Positions 48,201 to 56,388 of a DNA stretch of 64,000 bases are shown here, in pieces. The notes under the pieces were generated by a model, which saw only the letters and a list, made by a program, of their open reading frames with translations, did not search any database and was not told the DNA's origin. The position numbers and the translations under genes were made by a program. The DNA lies in NCBI RefSeq assembly GCF_001428105.1, contig NZ_LMSJ01000007.1, positions 110,147 to 174,146 on the forward strand. The letters are read 5' to 3'. The stretch's first letter is position 1, and each line of letters begins with the position of its first letter. Source of the DNA: Paenibacillus sp. Soil766 (GTDB taxonomy: Bacteria > Bacillota > Bacilli > Paenibacillales > NBRC-103111).

Positions 48201-51200
48201 GAAGTTGACAAGTGACTTTCCACTTACGGCCTTAGATAATAAGTACTCACTTACGTATAATGTGAAAATTGACGGAAGATTCAAAAATGATGTAGGCGTT
48301 AATCTCGTATTTACGTTTAAAGATAGTGATGGAAATGTTATAACAACTAACGGTGTTGCTGACACGCGTATCCTTACAGCGAATACACCTTCCGCAATCG
48401 GTATTGCAGATAGTAATTTGTATATGCAAGCGGATGCCATCGTCTACGCAGTAACAGGCGATATTCAATATGCGCAGAAAGCGAAATACCGTATGAAATG
48501 GCTGTTAAATGACTTCTCTCAAGGCGCCGAGAACTGGTTTGCTGGAGACAAACGGCCTTTTGGGATCGATGCTTATGGTCAAGTACAAGCAGGCAGGAAC
48601 GCATCATCACTGGCTTCGACCTATTCATTTATTAAAGATGCCCCTAACCTGTATACGGCTGAAGAGCGAAAAGAATTCTATGGGCAACTGCAATATTTGT
48701 TTGATTATTTGACAGATATACGGGATCGACAAGAATTAACTGCGAAACAAAATGCCGATAACACAACCAATTGGAATACCGATATGGCTGTAGGTGCTGG
48801 TTTGCTAGCGTTGACAATACCGGATTACCCAAATGCAAGTGCAATTTTGGATAATGCTAAGGCATTGCTCAAAGGACAGATGATATATCACGTAAATAGT
48901 GACGGCGGGTGGCCCGAATCGCTACGTTATCACTCAGCTACTTTAGGGAAGATCGCTCCTTTTGTTAGAGCACTTCGTGTTGCGACAGGTGAAGATTGGT
49001 TCCCAAAATACATTACTCCGTTGTTTAATTTTCTAATGCTTGTTGAGACACCTGCTTACGAATTTTTTGACAATCAAATTGGAACTCCTGGTTTTGGTGA
49101 TCATACAACGAGCAATGGCAGTCTTTTTGTTCCGTTCGCCAATTATCTGGACGAAGTGGAGAAAACAGATTCTAAACTGGCTGCTCAACTATACGAGACG
49201 TATAAGCGCGCAGGAAGTCCTCTTGGATCTTATGGTGGTGAAGGCATTGCAATTCAAAATTTCTTCTTGCCAACGAATACAGATAACAAGGATAATGTTG
49301 GACTTGAATTAGGATCATCTAATTTCACAGGAAGAACTGGTTATCAGATATTCCGCAACAACTATAATAGACCTAACGAAAGCTACTTCGTGCAAATGGC
49401 TAGAGAGATTTATATGGGTCATCAGCACGCTGACAATGGATCCTTTCTGTTATATGCCAATAGTACCCCGTTAGTTTTGGATCCGGGTGTCGAAAGTTAT
49501 TTTGATGGATCAGCAGCTTACTACAGTCAGTCAAACAACCATGCAGTTGCTACTTTCAAGAATGCAAGTGGAGGTTCTATAGATAATCCTGACCTAGTAA
49601 AGCAAGAAGATTTCTATACATCTCAAGCTATGGACTATTCTAAGGTTGATCTTAGTTCAACATCAGGTACGTATAAAAGGAACATTGCTTATGTAAAAAA
49701 TGGAATTGAAGCCTATGTCATTTGGGATCAAATGAAAGGCAACAGCGCCAACGGAAGCCGTTATACATTGCCGCTCGTATCACAGCAAACGAGTGTGAAC
49801 GGTGTACCTGTGAATTCACAAGGTACGGGTTTTACCGGAACAGGCACAAAAGTGCAAACATCTGGTTTCTATGGAACTGGATTGGAGACGACTATTTTAC
49901 AACCTTCAAATCCAACTATCAGTGTTCAGCAGGGCGGTTCCTCTAAGATGTTTCCTGCGGCCAATGGCCAATATCTGCTCGATATGTTCCGGATTGAAGC
50001 GACGCCGGGACAGAATTTCTTAACTGTCCTTTACCCTGTGGCAAATGGCGGGGAGGGTATCACACAAGAGAATCTCTCAGTCAATAACGCAGATGTATCG
50101 GCTTATAAGATTCAAACACCTGATGGGAAATGGATGATTGCTGTCGTTAATAACAATAGCGCGGCACAAACTGTAGCTATACCTTCTACAGAGGCACTTG
50201 CAGATATGAGATCAGGTTCCATTTATAATTTGGATGGAAATGCAGTGACTCTGCAAATTGCTGGGAACGAGATGATGATTCTGAAATCACAATCTCTCAA
50301 CACGCCAGTGCCAACAAGCATAGAATACACAGGAAGCACTGAAGTAATGATACCGAACAGCGGCGAAGTGAAGGCAATTCTCACTGGTACTGTGCTTGAC
50401 CAATACAATAATCTAATTGTGCAATGTAAAAATAAAGCTGTTGATCTATGCGATACCAATTCTCAGGATGTTTCCATTGTGTGGTCTTTGAGTGGAAGTC
50501 CATCAGGTGTAGATTTGGATGCGAATCATGGCATTGTCAAAATAGCAAGCAATGCAACCGATTCGGAAATTGTCGTAATCGCGACAAGTGCTGGAATCAA
50601 CAAGGAAGTTACGTTGAAACTGGATAAAAGCACAGACCCAGGAACAGATCCAGGAACGGATCCAGGAACAGACCCAGGAACGGATCCAGGAACAGACCCA
50701 GGAACAGATCCAGGAACAGATCCAGGAACAGATCCAGGAACAGATCCAGGAACAGACCCAGGAACGAATCCAGGAACAGACCCAGGAACGAATCCAGGAA
50801 CAGACCCAGGAACAAATCCAGGAACAGACCCAGGAACGAATCCAGGAACAGACACAGGAACAAACCCAGGAACAAATTCTGGAACGAGCCCAGGAACAAA
50901 TTCTGGAACTAACAATAATGACAACGTGTTTAAGAAAGATATAAAGCTTAATGGACAAACAGCTAGCGTTGCATTAGATGCATCAGAGTGGAAACAGGCA
51001 GCAGCACAAATGAAATCTGTAGGATCTGTTCGAGTTGAACTATCTGAATCGGCAATAGCTAAAGAATATGAATTAACTATACCAGCAGAAGTGATATCTA
51101 CACTAACAGATAGTTCGTATTTGGAAATTGCCACACCATTTGGTGTTGTTCAACTCCCTGCATCAATGATATCACCAAACACATTATCGCAATCAGAAAT

Positions 51201-52074
51201 CACTTTTAAAATTGCTAAAGTGGATCTTAGTACGATTGGAACTGATTTGCAGCAGCAAATAGGAACACATCCAGTTGTTGAATTAAGTATCCTTGCTGGT
51301 GGCAAGTCGATTAACTGGAGTAATTCGGAAGCGCCTGTTACAGTTTCGATACCATACTCTCCAACATCCAAGGAACTGCAAAATCAAGAGCATCTCGTTG
51401 TCTGGTACTTGGATGCAGCAGGTCAAATCGTTCCAGTAACAAACGGTAAATATGATGCTTCCACAGGTCAAGTGACATTCAAAACAACACATTTCAGTCA
51501 ATATGCCGTAGCATATGTCACTAAATCTTTTGAGGATATTACTAACATCAATTGGGCGAAGAAGCAAATCGAAGTTCTCGCGTCTAAAGGTATTGTAAAT
51601 GGTTCATCGGAAAAGCAATATAACCCAATGGATCAAGTTACTCGAGCTGACTTCCTTCTATTACTATCTAGAGTGCTGGAACTAAATGCCCCTCTAGGTG
51701 AGAGTTTCAAAGATGTTCCAGAAAGTGCGTATTATGCCGATGCAGTTCGAATGGCCAGATCGCTTGGCATTACGGATGGAGATCTGGGGAATAACTTCAA
51801 CCCACTAGCTCCGATCACAAGAGAGGACATGATGGTCTTAACAGTGAGAGCGCTAAAGGCATCTAAGCAATTGCAATCAAAGGATTCCAGCAAAGCATTA
51901 GCCGCATTCACAGATGCCAATATGGTTGCAGATTATGCGAAGGCTAGTGTTGAGGCCCTTATTGCAGCAGGCTTGGTAAGCGGCTATGATCAGGGAATTC
52001 ACCCTAAAGCAACAACGAACAGAGCACAGGCAGCTGTTCTCATGTACAGCATCTATAACACAATGAACAACTAA
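45208..52074 (+). CDS. SLH-anchored polysaccharide lyase with heparinase II/III-like domain, 2288 aa
   Basis: A very large surface enzyme. In order: signal peptide (about 1-28); DNRLRE-type module (36-195); two bacterial-Ig-like repeats (196-375); a helical spacer; a second DNRLRE-type module (about 576-745); a carbohydrate-binding-like beta domain (875-1010); an alpha/alpha toroid (1080-1375); a heparinase II/III-type beta domain with GHQHADNGSFLLYANSTPL and VLDPG (about 1403); another Ig-like domain (1690-1805); a DPGT/NPGT linker (1809-1901); a beta domain (1905-2105); and three SLH repeats (2107-2288) that hold it to the cell wall. The HxHxDxG motif is the heparinase-family lyase hallmark. 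It starts at TTG 45208 with AGGGAGGG upstream. It probably cuts an acidic polysaccharide outside the cell; the substrate is unknown. Confidence 0.9.
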   Translation: MKKQLSLLLILSMLISIFAVTPKPVHAEDFILTEDITLYPEADTFVRSGAATTNYASDTSLTVGSGRISYLRFNLSGLQGTISNAALNLYRTDSLTTNTMSVTHIVYDDWVTSMNYNTRVDSRTGAKGDVLVASFRPTGKDTSTRVASTELTNKVSTEYQGDKKITLMIDTIGSVADTFSSSRGSVKPTLVVTTSRVATPDEVAQLDLNDLGLSDGTVITSNLLLVGNRGSSITYESNDQSVISNDGKVTRPNWFAGDKTVQLKVTSTFTSSSPKIKTVNVKVTRDPASDPGLLAEGDLAALNLYNGKYINNDMPTQGANGSLFSFVSSNPNVISSEGYVTKPLPNESTATVQVTVYGNNQGELRWGTYNLIVSALQPQETGIQESLPSVLAVADQYAAETKVGNGPGEVTQTAYDAFVAKIARARSKIGDPHTDYRATIDGVIAAGSAMIKTSALSYVFTDASKNTVEYSVYRQTLKETVWQAETLLVIQPEFNTEEAKAALKYQIDLGKSLLNNTYVLPFAHNRQFRNPRVDDTIQTMLSYSTFVSGYPEDNGIYGILPVIQWYKNASYLGRHYSTTSLYPTADTFVSGLNAGTNYGTATTLQLQGDTFRMAYLKFDLGSVGNDILSAKLKLTNAKSNNETITVNVNADDTWNENTFTRNNAPKASDNSTILVGPQVLTGNLGGNWDVTNAVADEKAKDGMITFTARVNSGTTHEFYSREAANQSYWPVITITSRTMDTMKVKETYDQAVQYAEELVGNAVVGSQAGQYPQQAALDKVNSVLAEVKTAYAGSDSYVTAKSIVRLYNAAREMRNTQVLRLQNDSGSTLFYTSEELQQFKEDVTHSPLKEQYDYLKSLSDQMSINDLKEMNELNITDQLDYNVLNNKFKIWTGMKNVSFTAPAGAKSATMEITLPSSSNEQDGLGHVWVDNLRIYPTTSSGDLQVPNASFEGDNVPSWSPVVIKGNPVLTVEKRSNYVFAGNQSLYISNPTDNDEGKWKLTSDFPLTALDNKYSLTYNVKIDGRFKNDVGVNLVFTFKDSDGNVITTNGVADTRILTANTPSAIGIADSNLYMQADAIVYAVTGDIQYAQKAKYRMKWLLNDFSQGAENWFAGDKRPFGIDAYGQVQAGRNASSLASTYSFIKDAPNLYTAEERKEFYGQLQYLFDYLTDIRDRQELTAKQNADNTTNWNTDMAVGAGLLALTIPDYPNASAILDNAKALLKGQMIYHVNSDGGWPESLRYHSATLGKIAPFVRALRVATGEDWFPKYITPLFNFLMLVETPAYEFFDNQIGTPGFGDHTTSNGSLFVPFANYLDEVEKTDSKLAAQLYETYKRAGSPLGSYGGEGIAIQNFFLPTNTDNKDNVGLELGSSNFTGRTGYQIFRNNYNRPNESYFVQMAREIYMGHQHADNGSFLLYANSTPLVLDPGVESYFDGSAAYYSQSNNHAVATFKNASGGSIDNPDLVKQEDFYTSQAMDYSKVDLSSTSGTYKRNIAYVKNGIEAYVIWDQMKGNSANGSRYTLPLVSQQTSVNGVPVNSQGTGFTGTGTKVQTSGFYGTGLETTILQPSNPTISVQQGGSSKMFPAANGQYLLDMFRIEATPGQNFLTVLYPVANGGEGITQENLSVNNADVSAYKIQTPDGKWMIAVVNNNSAAQTVAIPSTEALADMRSGSIYNLDGNAVTLQIAGNEMMILKSQSLNTPVPTSIEYTGSTEVMIPNSGEVKAILTGTVLDQYNNLIVQCKNKAVDLCDTNSQDVSIVWSLSGSPSGVDLDANHGIVKIASNATDSEIVVIATSAGINKEVTLKLDKSTDPGTDPGTDPGTDPGTDPGTDPGTDPGTDPGTDPGTDPGTDPGTNPGTDPGTNPGTDPGTNPGTDPGTNPGTDTGTNPGTNSGTSPGTNSGTNNNDNVFKKDIKLNGQTASVALDASEWKQAAAQMKSVGSVRVELSESAIAKEYELTIPAEVISTLTDSSYLEIATPFGVVQLPASMISPNTLSQSEITFKIAKVDLSTIGTDLQQQIGTHPVVELSILAGGKSINWSNSEAPVTVSIPYSPTSKELQNQEHLVVWYLDAAGQIVPVTNGKYDASTGQVTFKTTHFSQYAVAYVTKSFEDITNINWAKKQIEVLASKGIVNGSSEKQYNPMDQVTRADFLLLLSRVLELNAPLGESFKDVPESAYYADAVRMARSLGITDGDLGNNFNPLAPITREDMMVLTVRALKASKQLQSKDSSKALAAFTDANMVADYAKASVEALIAAGLVSGYDQGIHPKATTNRAQAAVLMYSIYNTMNN
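50632..50910 (+). repeat. 12-bp coding tandem repeat (DPGT/NPGT linker)
   Basis: About 23 copies of a 12-bp unit (ACAGAYCCAGGA and close variants) encode a Thr-Asp/Asn-Pro-Gly linker. Later copies diverge to TNSG and TSPG. Such arrays change length easily by slipped replication. Confidence 0.95.
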
Positions 52075-52130
52075 AGTTTTATTGGTTTTTGGATGTTTAG
52101 ATGCGATAAATTCATAAGGATAATCAAAGC

Positions 52131-52176
52131 AACGGCAGTCTAGGAATCATTTCACATCCTAGACTGCCGTTTTTTC
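52131..52176 (+). terminator. Terminator after the SLH lyase
   Basis: A perfect 15-bp stem (52131-52145 and 52157-52171) with an 11-base loop and a T run. Confidence 0.9.
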
Positions 52177-52200
52177 TATGGTTACTTCGGTTTAGTTGGA

Positions 52201-52258
52201 TTTCCCCTCTATTTTCATCGGATTTTGCCTATCAAGCCCTATAGGTACTCGATACAAT
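52201..52258 (+). promoter_or_regulatory. Activator-type promoter of the 52326 lyase (shared design, site D)
   Basis: TTTCCCCTCT (52201-52210) and TTTGCCTAT (52224-52232) form direct half-sites with cores 22 bp apart. TTGCCT (52225-52230) is 22 bp from TACAAT (52253-52258). Confidence 0.6.
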
Positions 52259-52264
52259 ACCAAC

Positions 52265-52278
52265 TGTAAACGCTTTCT
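52265..52278. promoter_or_regulatory. cre-like (CcpA) site at the predicted transcription start
   Basis: TGTAAACGCTTTCT matches TGWAANCGNTNWCA at all but the last base. It begins about at +1 of the site-D promoter, a position where CcpA represses. Confidence 0.6.
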
Positions 52279-52325
52279 ATAGCGATTTATATGCTGGATT
52301 TTAATCCAAGAAAAGGAGTGATTTT

Positions 52326-54302
52326 ATGTTCAAAAAGTTTTACAGTGTAAGACTCATTTGTTTCATGTTTGTAATGTTCAGCTTGCTTGCTTCCACACTC
52401 GGTGTTGCTCTCCCGAAAGAGGTAGAAGCGGCTACATTCACTCATCCGGGAATTTTGCACAGTGCGGCGGATATTACGAGGATGATTGCGAATCAGAACA
52501 CAGAACCATGGAAATCAGCGTTAACAAATTTTAAAACAGATGCTAAAGCATCCTCTAGTTATGCGAAGCAGGGACCGTTTAGTAAGGTTTGCCGAAATGA
52601 TACAACGCTAGCCACATGTACAGATGCCAACTATGGAAATAGTGCCTTGGAGAATGATGCGAGAGCAGCTTATTACAACGCGCTTCTGTGGAATGTGACA
52701 GGTACGCAGGCGTATGCCAATAAGGCGATTGAGATTTTGAACGCTTGGTCGAGTACGCTTACCATGATTGCTGGAACAGATGCACAGCTTGCTGCTGGGG
52801 ATAATGGTATATTCCTAGCTAATGCGGGCGAGTTACTTCGTTATAGCAGTTCTGGCTGGGTTTCTTCCAATATCACGCAGTTGGAAACTATGTTAACCAA
52901 TGTATTCTACCCACAGATCTCGACTCCTGGAGATGCAAACTGGGGTGGCTCTGCGATGAAATCAATGATTTCTATCGCCATCTTTACGAACAATCAAACT
53001 ATGTTTAATTCCGCTATTTCCAACTTTAGAACAAACGATTGTGCTGGGATGACACGTAATATTATGTCTACGGGTCAAATCTCGGAGTCAGGTCGTGATC
53101 AGGTCCATGCACTCGGGGGTCTCGGAAACTTGACGGTTATTGCGGAAATTGCTTGGAAGCAAGGTATTGATTTATATGGTGACGCGGACAATCGGATCCT
53201 AGCTGGAACGGAATATTGGTCAAATTATAATCTCGGCAACTCCCCAACTTCGTGGGACGCTAGCTACGGACGTTGTACGATGGGGCCATGGAGCGGGATT
53301 AATGCAACGGGAAGAAGTGCAACCATTGACTGGGCACAGAATGAATTGGTCTATGCGCATTATGTAGCCCGTAAGGGAATGACGGCTCCGTTTACGACAA
53401 CCTATATGAACGGGATGCCGGCTACAGATTCGGATACTGCTTATATTACATTTGCCTACAGACTCGGCACAATTACGGATTCAACAAAACCAGTGGCACC
53501 AACGGGATTAACTGCTACACCGCTATCTAATAAAGTTGTGAACTTGAGTTGGACACCTACAACCGACAACATTGCCGTAAGCGGTTACAAAATATACAGG
53601 AATGGATCCATTGTAGGATATTCGCAATCTCCCAATTATACAGATGCGGGTTTAACGGCTTCAACTGCCTATAGTTATCAGGTAAGCGCATATGATGCGA
53701 AATCAAACACATCATTGCCTAGCAGCACGGTAAGTGCCACGACATTGTCATCTGCGACATCACAAATTCCATTCGCCTCGCAGGATATCGGTGCTGTGGG
53801 AGTAGCGGGTAGCTACAGTTATAGCTCTGGTACGTATACAGTGAAAGGATCGGGGAGTGATATTTGGAATAATACGGATCTATTCCGATTCGCTTATGTG
53901 CCCTTAAAAGGAGATCGTACAATTACAGCACGAGTTGTCAGCTTGACGAATACGAACTCATCTGCGAAGGCTGGGATTATGGTCAGAGAGTCTTTATTTG
54001 GAAATGGTAGCAATGTATTCGCAGCTTTGAAGCCTACCAACGCCGTTTTCCAATATCGAACAGCACCTGGCGCAGCAACGAACTCCACGACTTCGGCAAC
54101 GGTCAGCGCACCTTATTGGATTAAAGCTACGCGTTCTGGGAACACTGTGACGACATACATTTCACCAGATGGAATCACATGGACGCAGTCAGGCTCCTCG
54201 ACTATTTCGGCAGCGAGTACAGCTTATGTCGGTCTTGCTGTGACGTCCCACGTGAATACGACACTCACAACGGCGACTTTTGATAATGTAAGCATTCAGT
54301 AA
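52326..54302 (+). CDS. Secreted alginate-lyase-family lyase with FN3 and jelly-roll modules
   Basis: A 658-residue exported protein: signal peptide (about 1-36, ending VEAA), an alpha/alpha-barrel domain of the alginate lyase family (HPGILHSAADITRMIANQNTEPWKSALTNF, ARAAYYNALLWNVTGTQAYANKAIEILNAWSSTL, GRDQVHALGGLGNLTVIAEIAWKQG), an FN3 module (about 387-470, VAPTGLTATPLSNKVVNLSWTPTTDN) and a C-terminal concanavalin-like domain (about 475-658, FRFAYVPLKGDRTITARVV). It has no SLH or lipid anchor, so it is probably released. Family membership suggests cleavage of an acidic polysaccharide; alginate itself is not certain. A cre site and a shared-design promoter control it. Confidence 0.85.
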   Translation: MFKKFYSVRLICFMFVMFSLLASTLGVALPKEVEAATFTHPGILHSAADITRMIANQNTEPWKSALTNFKTDAKASSSYAKQGPFSKVCRNDTTLATCTDANYGNSALENDARAAYYNALLWNVTGTQAYANKAIEILNAWSSTLTMIAGTDAQLAAGDNGIFLANAGELLRYSSSGWVSSNITQLETMLTNVFYPQISTPGDANWGGSAMKSMISIAIFTNNQTMFNSAISNFRTNDCAGMTRNIMSTGQISESGRDQVHALGGLGNLTVIAEIAWKQGIDLYGDADNRILAGTEYWSNYNLGNSPTSWDASYGRCTMGPWSGINATGRSATIDWAQNELVYAHYVARKGMTAPFTTTYMNGMPATDSDTAYITFAYRLGTITDSTKPVAPTGLTATPLSNKVVNLSWTPTTDNIAVSGYKIYRNGSIVGYSQSPNYTDAGLTASTAYSYQVSAYDAKSNTSLPSSTVSATTLSSATSQIPFASQDIGAVGVAGSYSYSSGTYTVKGSGSDIWNNTDLFRFAYVPLKGDRTITARVVSLTNTNSSAKAGIMVRESLFGNGSNVFAALKPTNAVFQYRTAPGAATNSTTSATVSAPYWIKATRSGNTVTTYISPDGITWTQSGSSTISAASTAYVGLAVTSHVNTTLTTATFDNVSIQ

Positions 54303-54317
54303 AAATGGGATTAGTGG

Positions 54318-54349
54318 AGGATCAAGCGAGTAACAAATCGCTTGATCCT
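54318..54349 (+). terminator. Terminator after the secreted lyase
   Basis: A perfect 12-bp stem (54318-54329 and 54338-54349), 8-base loop, then a T-rich run. Confidence 0.85.
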
Positions 54350-54378
54350 TTCATTTTACCTCCAATAATCATAGGAAT

Positions 54379-54434
54379 CCCCCTCTCATGCAGTTGGAAT
54401 TTGCCTCTGAATCGACATTTTCATAGCTTATAAT
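54379..54434 (+). promoter_or_regulatory. Activator-type promoter of the importer-3 operon (shared design, site E)
   Basis: CCCCCTCT (54379-54386) and TTTGCCTCT (54400-54408) with cores 22 bp apart. TTGCCT (54401-54406) is exactly 22 bp from TATAAT (54429-54434). Confidence 0.6.
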
Positions 54435-54482
54435 AAAAGTATAGAAGCAGTTGCTTACAAAGAAAGAAAGGTGTTAGTTACG

Positions 54483-55436
54483 ATGGAAGTTAAGCAGACA
54501 CAAGCACTTAAAAGATCCTATACCATTTCAAAAAGTACCATTTGGGCTCAAATCAAACGAGATCGATTTTTCTACTTTCTTTTAATTCCGTTTCTGTTGT
54601 GGTATGCATTATTCCTATTTAAACCGATGTACGGAATTCAGATTGCTTTTAAAGATTACAGTATTTTTAAAGGCATTGAAGGCAGTCCATGGGTTGGATT
54701 CAAACACTTTACGGAGTTCCTAAGCAGTGAGTATTTCATCCGTGTCTTTAAAAACACGCTGATCATCAGCCTGTACAGTCTACTCTTTGTGTTTCCGGCT
54801 CCCATCGTGTTGGCGCTGTTACTTAATGAAGTGAAGAATATGTTCTTCAAAAAAGCCGTGCAGACGTTAACTTACATGCCGCATTTTATCTCGGTGGTCA
54901 TTGTCAGCGGTATTGTGACAAACTTTTTGTCGCCGACGAACGGGTTAGTTAATCAAATTATTGAGATGTTTGGGTTTGACAAAATTTATTTTTTAACAAT
55001 TCCTGGTTACTTTCGAACTATTTTAATGTCGATGAATGTGTGGCAGGATGCAGGGTTTTCAGCCATTATCTATCTAGCCGCACTTGCTGGCATCAACACC
55101 GAATTATATGAAGCCGCCGTCATCGACGGAGCGAATAAATGGAAGCGAATGCTGAACGTTACGTTACCAGGCATTCTCCCAACAATTATGATTTTGTTAA
55201 TATTAAAAGTAGGTCATCTACTTGATGTTGGATATGAGGCGATCATCCTCCTGTATCAGCCTGTTACGTATAGTACAGCTGATGTAATAGGAACCTATGT
55301 ATATCGCGAAGGTATCGTTAATGGTCGGTATGATATGGCTACGGCGGTGGGATTATTCAATTCAGTTGTCGGACTAATTCTTATTTTCTTTTCCAATTGG
55401 TTAAGCAAGAAATACACAGATAACGGATTATGGTAG
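54483..55436 (+). CDS. Sugar ABC transporter permease (LplB-type), importer 3
   Basis: A 317-residue CUT1 permease with six helices and ELYEAAVIDGANKWKRMLNVTLPGI. Its first hydrophobic segment FYFLLIPFLLWYALFLFKPMYGIQIAFKDY is close to that of importer 1. AAAGAAAGG lies 12 bases before the ATG at 54483; an in-frame GTG at 54471 overlaps the ribosome site. First gene of a unit running to the GH95 at 63820. Confidence 0.9.
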   Translation: MEVKQTQALKRSYTISKSTIWAQIKRDRFFYFLLIPFLLWYALFLFKPMYGIQIAFKDYSIFKGIEGSPWVGFKHFTEFLSSEYFIRVFKNTLIISLYSLLFVFPAPIVLALLLNEVKNMFFKKAVQTLTYMPHFISVVIVSGIVTNFLSPTNGLVNQIIEMFGFDKIYFLTIPGYFRTILMSMNVWQDAGFSAIIYLAALAGINTELYEAAVIDGANKWKRMLNVTLPGILPTIMILLILKVGHLLDVGYEAIILLYQPVTYSTADVIGTYVYREGIVNGRYDMATAVGLFNSVVGLILIFFSNWLSKKYTDNGLW

Positions 55437-55439
55437 GTG

Positions 55440-56306
55440 ATGAGCATGCTTGAAAGTCGAGGAGAAAAAACGTTTTATTTCTTTAATTATATCTTTCTAT
55501 TCATTTTAGCCCTAATAGCCGTATATCCTTTCATCTATGTGTTATCGGCCTCAATGAGCTCACCACAGGCTGTTGTTATGGGAAGAGTACTGCTATGGCC
55601 AAAGGAAATTACATGGGATGCCTATCATGCCGTGTTTAAGGAAAAGGGGATATATTCGGGTTATCTCAACACGTTATATTACACGGTCGTGGGGACATTC
55701 GTAAGTCTTGCTCTGACGATATGTGGCGCTTATGCGCTTTCGAGACGCCGATTAATAGGAAAAACATTCTTCAACTTAGTGATTTCTTTTACTCTTATTT
55801 TCGGGCCAGGTACGATTCCCATGTATTTAAATTTTCGTGACCTGCATTTATTAGATAGTCGCTTTGGAATTATCATTGGTTTTGCGATATCCACGTTTAA
55901 TTTCATCATTCTGAGGACTTTTTTTCAGTCCATTCCGGAAGAATTGGTTGAATCATCCAAGATTGATGGGGCAAGTGACGCGGGTGTTTTATTTAAAATT
56001 ATTTTGCCGCTCTCCAAGGCTTCGCTGTTTACCATTGCACTCTTCTATGCGGTTTCGCGTTGGAATGGTTATTTCTGGGCGATGATCTTACTGCGAAGCG
56101 ATGAGAAACTCCCGCTGCAAGTCTTACTGAATAAGCTTGTGGTTCAGATGAAGCCATCCGATAGTATGATGAGCGATATGTTTACAACTGGGGAAACCGT
56201 GATCTATGCAACCATTATCGTAGCCATAATTCCGATAATTGTCGTGTATCCTTTTATCCAAAAGTACTTTGTCAAAGGTGTTATGATCGGATCACTTAAG
56301 GGTTAG
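55440..56306 (+). CDS. Sugar ABC transporter permease (LplC/YtcP-type), importer 3
   Basis: 288 residues, six helices, motif EELVESSKIDGASDAGVLFKIILPLS and end FVKGVMIGSLKG. It starts directly after the previous stop (TAGGTGATGAGCATG), so GTG 55437, ATG 55440 or ATG 55446 may be used. Importer 3 partner of 54483. Confidence 0.9.
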   Translation: MSMLESRGEKTFYFFNYIFLFILALIAVYPFIYVLSASMSSPQAVVMGRVLLWPKEITWDAYHAVFKEKGIYSGYLNTLYYTVVGTFVSLALTICGAYALSRRRLIGKTFFNLVISFTLIFGPGTIPMYLNFRDLHLLDSRFGIIIGFAISTFNFIILRTFFQSIPEELVESSKIDGASDAGVLFKIILPLSKASLFTIALFYAVSRWNGYFWAMILLRSDEKLPLQVLLNKLVVQMKPSDSMMSDMFTTGETVIYATIIVAIIPIIVVYPFIQKYFVKGVMIGSLKG

Positions 56307-56328
56307 ATTGATAGTGTTGTTACTCGCA

Positions 56329-56341
56329 GCGGAGCATCCGC
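56329..56341 (+). other. Hairpin between permease and binding-protein genes, importer 3
   Basis: GCGGA / TCCGC with a GCA loop, in the same position as the hairpins of importers 1 and 2. Confidence 0.35.
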
Positions 56342-56388
56342 ACGATAACATAAATGCAAAGGTATTTACTAAAGGGAGGGTAATTAAA

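Noticed and set aside
50632..50910. Regular repeats that could suggest a CRISPR array
   Set aside because: The unit is 12 bp, contiguous, in frame and without spacers; it is a coding linker.
50503..51134. Long minus-strand reading frames full of repeated CSW/GSVP/LFL units
   Set aside because: They are the antisense of the 12-bp coding repeat of the plus-strand lyase; the repeat has no stops in several frames. No ribosome site or promoter supports them.
56308..56388. Longer N-terminus for the importer-3 binding protein
   Set aside because: The extension would place the signal peptide internally; the GTG at 56389 has AAAGGGAGGG at the right distance.
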